Origin: Cervus elaphus | Taxonomy: Eukaryota > Chordata > Mammalia > Artiodactyla > Cervidae | Direction: 5' to 3' | NCBI RefSeq assembly: GCF_910594005.1 | Contig: NC_057828.1 | Coordinates: 5,034,235-5,098,234 of the forward strand | DNA length: 64,000 bases | In this document: positions 10,782 through 19,869 of the stretch, piece after piece | Layout: every line of letters starts with the position of its first letter | Position numbering within the stretch: position 1 is the stretch's first letter | Program-made: the position numbers and the translations under genes | The notes under the pieces: model-generated | The model's database searches: none | Told to the model about the DNA's origin: nothing | Seen by the model: the letters and a program-made list of their open reading frames with translations, nothing else

Positions 10782-11096
10782 GAAAGTGAAAGGGAAAGTC
10801 ACTCAGTCGTGTCCAACTCTTTGCAACCCCATGGACTGGTCCATGGAATTCTCCAGGCCAGAATACTGGAGTGGGTAGCCTTTCCCTTCTCCAGGGGATC
10901 TTCCCAACCCAGGGATCAAACCCAGGTCTCCTGCATTATAGGTGGATTCTTTACCATCTGAGCCACAAGGGAAGCCCAAGAATACTGGAGTGGGTGGCCT
11001 ATCCATTCTCCAGGGGATCTCCCCGATCCAGGAATCAAACCAGGGTCTCCTGCACTGCAGGCGAATTCTTCACCAACTGAGCTCTCAGGGAAGCCC
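10782..11096 (-). mobile_element. Bov-tA SINE with duplicated tRNA-like head
   Basis: Minus-strand Bov-tA. The tail lies at 10782-10800 and the Bov-A body follows; the head segment (GGGGATCTTCCCAACCCAGG through GAGCCACAAGGGAAGCCC) ends near 10978. A second body-to-head segment follows from 10979 ('aagaatactggagtgggtgg') to 11096 (GAGCTCTCAGGGAAGCCC). The internal promoter part is therefore present twice in tandem. Confidence 0.88.
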
Positions 11097-11164
11097 GTAG
11101 AACCAGGTGGCACAGCTTTACTGTCTGTGCCCTGAACTCCTTTTCTTGTAGCCTGTAACCCTTG

Positions 11165-11399
11165 TGTCTGACACGCGTGCTGTGCTGTGCTTAGTCGCTC
11201 ACTCATATCTGACTGTGCAACCACATGGACTGAAGCCCGCCAGGCTCTTCTGTCCATGGGAATTCTCCAGGCAAGAATACTGGAGGGGGTTGCCATGCCA
11301 ACTCCGGGGAATCTTCCCCACCCAGGGATTGCATCTAGGTCTCCCTAATTGCAGGCAGATTCTTTACCATTTGAGCCACCAGGGACGCCTGTCTGACAC
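11165..11399 (-). mobile_element. Bov-tA SINE with 10-bp TSD
   Basis: Full Bov-tA on the minus strand at 11175-11389, flanked by the exact 10-mer TGTCTGACAC at 11165-11174 and 11390-11399. The flanking 'gacacatagcagacac' phrase looks like the 3' end of a MIR, so the SINE landed in an older repeat. Confidence 0.95.
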
Positions 11400-11442
11400 A
11401 TAGCAGACACTTACCAAACTCACTGGCTGTCTGGAACACTAA

Positions 11443-11967
11443 GCTGCCCCTCAGTCAGTTCAGTTCAGTTCAGTCGCTCAGTCATGTCCGACTCTGCGAC
11501 CCCATGGATCGCAGCACACCAGGCCTCCCTGTCCATCACCAGCTCCCGGAGCTTACTCAAACTCATGCCCATCAAGTCGGCGATGCCATCCAGCCATCTC
11601 ATCCTCTGTCATCCCCTTCTCCTCCTGCCCCCAATCTGTCCCAGCATCAGGGTCTTTTCCAATGAGTCAACTCTTCTCATGAGGTGGCCAAAGTACTGGA
11701 GTTTCAGCTTCAGCATCAGTCCTTCCAATGAACACCCAGGACTGATCTCCTTCAGGATGGACTGGTTGGATCTCCTTGCAAGCCAAGGGACTCTCAAGAG
11801 TCTTCTCCAACACCACAGTTCAAAAACATCAATTTTTCGGCGCTCAGCTTTCTTCACAGTCCAACTCTCACGTCCATAGATGACCACTGGAAAAACCATA
11901 GCCTTGACCAGATAGACCTTTGTTGGCAAAGTAATGTCTCTGCTTTTTAATATGCTACCCCTAGTCC
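11443..11967 (-). mobile_element. BovB 3'-end fragment, minus strand
   Basis: Begins with the complement of the (CTGAA)n tail at 11455 and reads on the minus strand into ORF2. The frame 11609-11929 gives FPVVIYGRESWTVKKAERR, then RRLLRVPWLARRSNQSILKE. It stops near 11953. Imperfect duplications GCTGCCCCTCAGTC (11443-11456) and GCTACCCCTAGTC (11954-11966) look like the target-site duplication. Confidence 0.92.
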
Positions 11968-12198
11968 ATCCCAGTTATGATATTTAGCACTATTCACGCA
12001 CACTTTTATTGTTTCTAACCCTGTTCCAGAGCTTGGATGTGTTCTAAAACATTTTCCAGCAGCATTGGTAAGCATGAACCAGGCCTGTGGGAGAGCATGC
12101 TCGCATCCCTGCTCCTCAACTCTGGCTAAGTCATGAAAACACGCCATTCCCTCCTCATTGCTGTGGGGCCATACACTCACCCAGAAGCCACCTGGAGT

Positions 12199-12281
12199 TA
12201 CGGGTTGGCCAGAAACTTTATTCAAGTTTTTCCATATGATGTTTCAGAAAAATCCAAATGAAATTTTTGGCCAACCCAGTA
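12199..12281. mobile_element. Mariner-type MITE, 79 bp with TA target duplication
   Basis: The element at 12201-12279 is almost all terminal inverted repeat: it starts CGGGTTGGCCAGAAAC and ends 'atttttggccaacccag'. It is bounded by TA at 12199-12200 and 12280-12281, as mariner insertions are. Its ends match the ruminant mariner family. No transposase is encoded. Confidence 0.88.
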
Positions 12282-12802
12282 CATGCTAGGCTCTTCATTC
12301 TCTCAGAAGCCTAAAGCTAAGTGAGCTGGAAGCTGCTATCTTCCAGAGGCAGAGTTTTCTTAGAGATGGGACAGTACAGAGGACTTAATTAGAAATGGCC
12401 ATGTCCACGTCATCCACGTCATCCACCTGGGACCTAGCCACCTCTCCAGCCCGAACAAGCAAAATCAGGGCACAGAAGACATCACAGTTTATATGATCTC
12501 CAACAGTTTAACTGGTTCCCCTAGAACTGCAGTTCCCCTAGTTCTGATCATTATTGAGGAGAAAAATAGGTCGGCATCCAGGTCAGTTGTGTTTGTCCCA
12601 CTGTGCATGCTGTTAGAAGCACAGTTCCTGGTGCAAAGGTGTGTGTTTCATGATACGAATGAACAAATGAACGAACAAGTATTCTTGTTCTCATTCACTA
12701 TCTCGTATTCCAAACCCTAACAAATTCTGTTTAAATTAATTGGATTTTAGGAAAGAGAATTTTTAATATCTTTTTAGTTTTCTTTGATGCACTTTTTTTT
12801 AT
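12282..12802. other. Unassigned stretch
   Basis: No gene recognised. Small direct repeats only: CACGTCATC twice at 12406-12424, and AACAAATGAACGAACAA at about 12662. Confidence 0.4.
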
Positions 12803-13043
12803 TGTATAAGGTATGTGAAAGTGAAACTGTTAGTCACTCAGTGGAGTCCAGCTCTTTGTGATCCTGTGGACTGTAGCCTACCAGGCTCCTCTCTGCTTGG
12901 AATTCTCCAAGCAAGAATACCGGAGTGAGTTGCCATTCCCTTCTCCAGGGAATCTTCCCAGCCCAGAGATTGAACCCGGGTCTCCTGCATTCTAGGTAGA
13001 TTCTTTACCATCTGAACCACCAGGGAAGCCCTGTGTAAGGCAC
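12803..13043 (-). mobile_element. Bov-tA SINE
   Basis: Minus-strand Bov-tA at about 12814-13030 with all parts from 'gtgaaagtgaaactgttag' to 'ccatctgaaccaccagggaagcc'. TGTATAAGGTA at 12803 and TGTGTAAGGCA at 13032 are an aged target-site duplication. It lies at the edge of an old L1. Confidence 0.92.
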
Positions 13044-13044
13044 A

Positions 13045-13620
13045 CATAACATAAGACTGACTGTTTAACCATTTTTAAAGTTCAATAGCAATGAGTACAG
13101 TCACATTGTTGAGTCATCAGCACCATTCATCTCTAGATTTTTTTTGCATCTTCCCAAATTAAAACTCTACACCCATTTAACAACTGCTTATTCCCTCCCC
13201 CACACAACTCCTAGTAACTGCCATTCTACTTTCAGCCTCTGTGAATTTGACTGCTCTTCTACCCTCATAATTGCACAAGTTTGGGTAGATGGCTCTATCA
13301 TAATTTAACTGTTCTCTTAGGATTAATCATACAGATTGTTTCCAGTCTTTCCCCAACAGTAATGCAGCAACAAATACGATTGTGCAACTAGCTTTTGTGT
13401 GTCTGTATTTATGATTATTACTTTGGGTTTGTCAAAATCGAGAATTACTGGGGAAAAGAACAGCTGAAACATATTTATGTTTTTGATATATATTGTCTTT
13501 TATCCTAAATAATTTTAGAGTTTATATATTACATTTTAAACACTATGCCAGCAATGAATACATGTGTCTGTTTCTCTGTATTCCTACCTCCACTGGGTTT
13601 GTTTTTTTTTTAATGCATTG
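13045..13620 (-). mobile_element. Ancient L1M fragment, antisense
   Basis: The first 330 bases carry the antisense 3' UTR phrases of mammalian L1: 'ctgtttaaccatttttaaagttca', 'cattgttgagtcatcagcaccattcatctc', and 'ccattctactttcagcctctgtgaatttgac'. The second part (13390-13620) resembles antisense L1 further upstream ('actatgccagcaatgaatacatgtgtctg'). It is closely matched by 19669-19836 in this window. Confidence 0.7.
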
Positions 13621-14083
13621 CTAATTTGTTAGGCAAAAATCTCTGTGTCATTGTTAGATTAAAAATATGTCATGGCAACTAGAGTTTAGTGGAAAGAAGG
13701 CTGAACTTAAAATCAGATCTATTTTTGGAAGGTGAATTTAAAGCAAAATGGACTCTGAACTGAAAGAAAAAAAGTAGCTGCCACTGTTTTCAAGTGTTTA
13801 GGCCCTAAGTGGGGCTAGCAGAAGAAAAACCAAGGGAAGGAAGAGAAATAAGAAACCAGCATCTGTGTACCAGGCACTGCCTAGCAGCTGGGAGGTCCAA
13901 GTTAAGAGGACAAGCCCTCTATCTGCTCACAGTTGAATAGATTTTTAAATTCCCTTTTACATATGTGAAAACTAAAGATGAGAGTTAAATAACTTTTGCA
14001 AGGTCATATGACTCAGTAATAATAGCAGCTAAAATATATAGATGGTAATTACATTCTAGACATTGTGTTACGTACTTTATATC
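13621..14083. repeat. Unassigned DNA with MIR-like fragments
   Basis: 13690-13740 resembles the MIR 5' side ('gtttagtggaaagaaggctg'). 13935-14083 resembles minus-strand MIR ('cccttttacatatgtgaaaactaaagatgagag', then 'gacattgtgttacgtactttatatca'). The rest is unassigned and no exon is seen. Confidence 0.4.
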
Positions 14084-14890
14084 ATTGTTGTTGTTCAGTT
14101 CTAAGTTGTGTCTGACTCTTTGCAACCCCGTGGACTGCAGCATGTCTTTCACTGTCTCCTGGAGGTTGCTCAAATACATGTCCACTGAGGTGGTGAAGCT
14201 ACCTAACCATTTCACCCTCTGCCATCCCCTTCTCTTTTTGCCTTCAATCTTTCCCAGCATCAGGGTCTTTTCTAATGAGTTGGCTCTTTGCATCACATGG
14301 CCAAACTACTGGAGCTTCAGCATCAGTCCTTCCAATGAATATTCAGGGTTGATTTCCTTTCGGATTGACTGGTTTGATCTCCTTGCAGTCCAAGGGGCTC
14401 TCAAGAGTCTTCTCCAGCACCACAGTTTGAAAGCATCCATTCTTTGGTGCTTGGCCTTCTTTATGGTGCAACTCTTATATGCATACGTGACTACTGGAAA
14501 AACCATAGCTTTGACTAGACAGACCTTTGTCGACAAAGTAATGTCTCTTGCTTTTTAATATACTCTAGGTTTGTCGTAGCTTTTCCTCCCAGGAGCAAGT
14601 GTCTTTTAATTTCATGGTTGCAGTCACCATCCACAGTGATTCTGGAGCCCAAGAAAATAAAATCTGTCACTGTTTCCACTTTTCCCCCATCTATTTGCCA
14701 TGAAGTGATGGGACTGGATGCCCTGATCTTGGTTTTAATGTTGAGTTTCAAGCCAGTTTTTTCTCTCTCCTCTTTTACACTCATCAAGAGGCTCTTAGAG
14801 TGGTATCATCTGCATATCTAGGTTGTTATTTCTCTTGGAAATCTTGATTCTAGCTGTGATTCATCCAGTCCAGCATTTTGCATGATGTAC

Positions 14891-15776
14891 ATTCAAAAAA
14901 CTAAGATCAGATCATGACACCCAGTCCCATCACTTCATGGCAAATAGATGGGGAAACAATGAAAACAGTGAAAGACTTTATTTTCTCAGGCTCCAAAATC
15001 ATTGCAAATTGTGACTGAAGGCATGAAATTAAGACGCTTGCTCCTTGGAAGAAAGGCTATGACAAACCTCAGTTCAGTTCAGTTGCTCAGCCATGTCCAA
15101 CTCTTTGTGACTCCATGGACTGCAGCACACCAGGCTTCCCTGTCCATCACCAACTCCTGAAGTTTACTCAATTTCATGTCCATCGAGTTGGTGATGCCAT
15201 CTTACCATCTCATCCTCTGTCGTCCCCTTCTCCTCCTGCCTTCAATCTGACAAACCTAGATGACAAACCTAGAGAGCATATTAAAAAGCAGAGACATTAC
15301 TTTGCTGACAAAGGTCCATACACTCAAAGCTATGGTTTTTTCTGTAGTCACGTATGCATGTGAGAGTTGGACCATAAAGAAGACCGGATGCCAAAGAATT
15401 GATGTTTTTGAACTGCGGTGTTGGAGAAGACTCTTGAGAACCCCTTGGACTGCAAGGAGATCAAACCAGTCAATCCGAAAGGAAATCAACCCTGAATATT
15501 CTTTGGAAGGACTAATACTGAAGCTGAAGCTCCAATACCTTGGCCCCCTTATGCAAAGAACTGACTCATTAGAAAAGACTCTGATGCTGGGAAAGATTGA
15601 ACACAGGTGGAGAAGGGGAAGACATTGGATGAGATGCTTGGATGGCATCACCAACTCGATGGACATGAGTTTGAGCAGGCTCCAGGAATTGGTGATTGGA
15701 CAGGGAAGCCTGGAGTGCTGCAGTTTATGGGGTAGCAAAGAGTCAGACATGAATGAGCAACTGAATTGAATTGAAC
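14891..15776 (+). mobile_element. BovB 3' fragment inserted in opposite orientation
   Basis: A plus-strand BovB segment starts at the NIQKTKI region (TTCAAAAAACTAAGATCAG) and ends in AATTGAATTGAAC. The open frame 15260-15769 reads SRDITLLTKVHTLKAMVF, then RSNQSIRKEINPEYSLEG and LQYLGPLMQRTDSLEKTL. It sits inside the minus-strand BovB and is itself split by the minus-strand tail at 15070-15247. Confidence 0.9.
15060..15270 (-). mobile_element. BovB tail (ART2-like) nested in the nested BovB
   Basis: A minus-strand 3'-end piece (15070-15247, from 'cagttcagttcagttgctcag' to 'cctgccttcaatc') lies between two copies of TGACAAACCT (15060-15069 and 15248-15257), its target-site duplication. A third copy follows at 15261-15270, so the right side carries a 13-base tandem duplication. 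Confidence 0.88.
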
Positions 15777-16949
15777 TCTGCATATAAGTTAAATAAGCAG
15801 GGTCACAGTATATAGCCTGCTCATACTTCTTTCCCAATTTTGATCCAGTCTGTTGTTCTATGTCCAGTTATTTCTTGATCTGCATACAGATTTCTCAGGA
15901 GACAAGTGAACGTGGTCTGGTATTCCCACCTCTTTAAGAGTTTTCCACACTTTGCTGTGATCCACACAGTCAAAGGCTTTAACATAGTAAATGAAGCAGT
16001 CAATTTCAGATGCTTTTCTGAAATTTCCTTGATTTCTCTATGATGCAACGAATGTTGGCAATTTGACCTCCGGTTTCTCTGCCTTTTCTAAACCCAGCTT
16101 GTGTATCTGGAAGTTCTTGGTTCACACACTGCTAAAGCCTAGCTTGAAGGATTTTAAGTATGACCTTGCTAGCATGTGAAATGAGCACAATTGTATGGTA
16201 GCTTGAACATTCTTTGGCATTGTCCTTCTTTGGGATTGGAATGAAAACTGACCTTTTCCAGCCCTATGGACACTGCTGAGTTTTCCAAATTTGCTGACAT
16301 ATTGAGTGTAGCACTTTAACAGCATCATCTTTTAGGATCTGAAATAGCTCAGCTGAAATTCAATCACCTCCACTAACTTTGTTCATGGTGATGCTTCCTA
16401 AGGCCCACTTGACTTCACACTCTAGGGTGTCTGGCTCTAAGTGAGCCAAAGTCGTAAAGACTTTTTTTGTATAGTTTTCCTGTTTATTCATGCCACTTCT
16501 TAATCTCTTCTGCTTCTGTTAGGTCCTCACCATTTCTGTCCTTTTATGTGACCATCTTTGCAAGAAATGTTCTCTAGATATCTCCAATTTTCTTGAAGAG
16601 ATCTTTAGTCTTTTCCATTCTGTTGTCTTCCTCTATTTCTTGCATTGCTCATTTAAGAAGGCCTTCTTTTCTCTCCTTGCTATTCTCTGGAACTCTGCAT
16701 TCAGATATATCTTTCCTTTTCTCCCTTTCTTTTCACGTCTCTTTTCTCAGCTATTTGTAAGGCCTCCTCAGACAACCACTTTGCCTTATTGCATTTCTTT
16801 TTCTTTGGGATGGTTTTGGTCACTGTCTTCAGTACAATGTTACAAATCTCTGTTCATAGTTCCTCAGGCTTTCTGTCTACAAATCTAATCCCTTGAATCT
16901 ATTCATCACCTCCACTATATAATTATGAGGGATTTGATTTAGGTCATAC

Positions 16950-17277
16950 CTGCAAGGAGATCCAACGAGTCCATCCTCAAGGAGATCAGTCCTGGTTGTT
17001 CATTGGAAGGACTGATGTTGAAGCTGAAACTCCAATACTTTGGCCACCTCATGCGAAGAGTTGACTCACTGGAAAAGACCCTGATGCTGGGAGGGACTGG
17101 GGGCAGGAGGAGAAGGGGACGACAGAGGATGAGATGGCTGGTTGGCATCACCAACTCGATGGACATGAGTTTGAGTAAACTCCAGGAGCTGGTGATGGAC
17201 AGGGAGGCCTGGTGTGCTGCAATTCATGGAGTCGCAAAGAGTCAGACACGACTGAACGACTGAACTGAACTGAACTG
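16950..17277 (+). mobile_element. BovB 3'-end fragment inside minus-strand BovB
   Basis: Plus-strand frame 17003-17263 reads LKLQYFGHLMRRVDSLEKTL, RRRRGRQRMRWLVGIT and AWCAAIHGVAKSQTRLND, then the (CTGAA)n tail to 17277. The host BovB resumes directly, and no clear target-site duplication is visible. Confidence 0.9.
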
Positions 17278-18374
17278 AATGGGCTAGTGGTTTTCTCTAC
17301 TTTATTCTATTTGAGCCTGAAATTTGCAATGAGGAGTTCATGTTCTGAGCCACAGTCAGCTCCTTGTCCTGTTTTTGCTGACTATATACAGCTTCTCCTT
17401 CTTTGGCTGCAAAGAACATAACCAGTCTGATTTCGGTGTTGACCATGGTGATGCCCACATGTAGAGTCACCTCTTGTGTGGTTGGAAAATGGTGTTTGCT
17501 TTGACCAGTGTATTCTCTTGACAAAACTGTTAGTCTTGCCCTGCTTCATTGTGTACTCCAAGGTCAAACTTGCCTGTTACTCCAGGTATCTCTTGACTTC
17601 CTACTTTTGCATTCCAATCTCCCATGATGAAAAGGACATCTATTTTTGATGTTAGTTCTAGGAGGTCTTGTAAGTCTTCAAAGAACTGGTCAAATTCAAC
17701 TTATTCAGCGTTAGTGGTTTAGGCATAAACTTGGATTACTGTAATGTTAAATGAGTTATCTTGTAAACAAACCGAGGTCATTCTGTTGTTTTTGAGATTG
17801 CTCCTACGTACTGTGTTTTTGACTCTTTTGTTGACTATGAGGGCTACTGCATTTCTTCCAAGGGATTCTTGCCCATGGTAGTAGATGTAATGGTCATCTG
17901 AATTAAATTTACCCATTCCCATCTATTTTATTTCACTGATTCCTAAGATGTCAGTATTCACTCTTACCATCTCCTGCTTGACTGCATCCAATTTACCTTG
18001 ATTCATGGACCTAACATTCCAGGTTGTTATGCAATATTGTTCTTTACAGCACTGAACTTCACTTTCACCACCAGACACATCCATAGTGGCTTTGGCCCAG
18101 ACACTTCATTCTTTCTGGAGCTGTTAGTGTTAACAACTGCCCTCCACTTATCCCCAGTAGCATAATTGACACCTTCCAATCTGGGGGGCTCACCTTTCGG
18201 TGTCATATATTTTTTCCTTTTCATACTTTTCATGGGGTTCTCACACAAGAATACTGGAGTGGTTTGCCGTTCCCTCCTCTTGTGGACCACATTTTGTCAG
18301 AACTCTTCACTATGACCCATCTATCTTGGGTAGCCCTGCATGGCATGGCTCATAGCCTCATTGAGTTACAAAAG

Positions 18375-18519
18375 CCCCTTTTCCATAATTACACTGTGAT
18401 CCCTGAAGGGGAAGCATTTTATACAGATCATCTCATTTATTCATTACCATCCCAAACTCCCATAAAACTGATCCCACTTGGTCTCATTTAATAGACTTTA
18501 GATGTCCCTCTTACATGTG
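18375..18519. other. Unassigned flank of BovB
   Basis: Short stretch with no recognised family. Confidence 0.3.
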
Positions 18520-18690
18520 TTTGTGGATATACCTATCACAGGCCTTACCAAGCTATATTATAATTGCATATGTGTCTGTCTCCCTAGAAAGGGGTCTTTA
18601 AGATCACAGGTTGTGATTTTTATCTCCATACTTCTTTACCTGAGTCCTGGTTCACAGTAGGTCTCAATAAGTGTTCAGTGAATGAATGCA
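18520..18690 (+). repeat. L2/MIR-family 3'-end fragment
   Basis: Shows the ancient-repeat phrase order 'gaaaggggtctttaagatcacaggttgtgatttttatctcc' and 'gttcacagtaggtctcaataagtgttcagtgaatgaatg'. This corresponds to the common 'gggcagggactgtgtctt ... cacatagtaggcgctcaataaatgtttgttgaatgaatg' of L2-type 3' ends. Confidence 0.65.
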
Positions 18691-19642
18691 TTTGCTGCCA
18701 TGCAAACCCAGATTTGGCTCATTCTGAAGTCTGAGGAATTTCCAGCAAAAGTGAATGAAGCAGGGCAGAAGGAAGCACATAGACGATTCTCCTCCTGGAG
18801 GAACTCTGAAATCCCCTGGGCCTACACTATCTTCCTGTTCTCCACACTTGCACCTTGACACTTACAGACCTGCTCGTAACCAGCACTGGAGAGCTCAAGA
18901 GGGAGGCATTGTGGAAACACAGAGCCTTTGGTCTGGTGAGAGGGGAATAATTAAATTTCTCTGCTAACAAGCTCATCCCGGAACATTCTTGCCTCCAGTC
19001 TGGTCCTCTGGGAATAGAGACCAGACTGTTTTCTTTTTCTGCAGCCTAGAGCCAGTGGCTGACTGGACATGCTAGAGGCCCAGAAGCTGCTGGCACACAG
19101 GGGGAGAGAAAGCAGGTCGGGGATGGGGTGCTTTCCTTGTTGCCTAGAGCCTGGGAGTGACAGCTTCTCCTGGAGGGAGGGGGGGGTGGCGGGGAGAATC
19201 ACAGGCCACCAGGCAGACTCCAGCCTCTCAGAAATGGACCCTCTCACCACACCTAGCGCTCCACCACTTATTGGACACTCAACAAAGCAGGCACACAGAA
19301 ACAGTTCGAGTGACTTCCTACTTGACATTCTAGTCATCATTATGGGAGAGTCAGAGCTATTTTGGAGATTCTTGCCTTAACTTATGTTTAATTTTCTGCT
19401 ATATGAGGATGTTGGCGCAGTTGAGAAAGCACCAGACTCTTTTTACGGCTCAAGACTTCTTAAATATTTTCCTCCAACTCTGGCAGGCCCATATCCAAGG
19501 AAAAAAGCCCTAGGTTTTAGGAGAGGCAGACCAGGGAAGACTTTCTGAAGAAGAGTGTGAAGAAAAGAGTCTAGGTGAATGCCACTGAAGTCAAGTCCCT
19601 GTGATGCTTAGTCTTCATCTCTTATTTGGCCTTGGTGATAAT
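18691..19642. other. Unassigned single-copy-like stretch
   Basis: No gene or repeat recognised. Overlapping open frames of 103 codons (19069-19380, plus) and 129 codons (18951-19340, minus) face each other; neither shows a known domain, so at most one could be real and neither is supported. Confidence 0.4.
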
Positions 19643-19869
19643 GCCTTGCTCTTGCTTGTGCCACAAGCTTGTGTGTGTGTGTGTGTGTTTAGGATTACTA
19701 TCTTGGGTTTAATTGTCAAAAATTGAGACTTACTGGAGGAAAAAATAGCCTAAACATATTTATGCTTTTGATATATGTATGGTCAGTTATGCTAGAGGAT
19801 TTTAGAGTTTATGTATTAGATCTTAAACACTAAGGAGACGATACCTTGCTCTTCCTTTTGGGACAAGGC
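19643..19869. repeat. 170-bp segment paralogous to 13393-13560, between direct repeats
   Basis: 19669-19836 matches 13393-13560 across its length. Shared phrases include 'ttgggttt', 'gtcaaaa', 'ttactgg', 'catatttatg', 'ttttgatatat', TTTTAGAGTTTA and TTAAACACTA. It starts with a (GT)9 run at 19671-19688. Similar 25-base flanks (CCTTGCTCTT... at 19643-19668 and 19843-19869) bracket it. Best reading: a fragment of the same old L1 subfamily or a local copy. Confidence 0.6.

Larger units (their letters stand above)
14084..18374 (-). mobile_element. BovB LINE, minus strand, interrupted by two plus-strand BovB pieces
   Basis: The outer element comprises 14084-14890 (3' end), 15777-16949 (reverse transcriptase and linker) and 17278-18374 (linker and endonuclease). 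Together these make about 3.1 kb, close to a full BovB minus the far 5' leader. The fit at the breaks is exact: 'gcatgatgtac' at 14890 resumes with 'tctgcatataag' at 15777, as in the uninterrupted copy at 63838. Likewise 'ggtcatacct' at 16949 resumes with 'gaatgggctagtgg' at 17278. Stops and indels throughout make it non-functional; the endonuclease SE-x-K site near 17930 is followed by a stop. Confidence 0.92.

Noticed and set aside
10446..11399. tRNA-like B boxes suggesting tRNA genes
   Set aside because: They belong to Bov-tA SINE heads; no cloverleaf with a complete acceptor stem.
11484..11879. 131-codon plus-strand frame, repeated in similar form at 14085, 15256, 52296, 62953
   Set aside because: It is the antisense of the BovB C-terminal coding region; recurring similarity reflects the repeat, not a gene family.
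13393..19836. CRISPR-like or satellite array
   Set aside because: Only two copies 6 kb apart; nothing in the window has regular short repeats with unique spacers.
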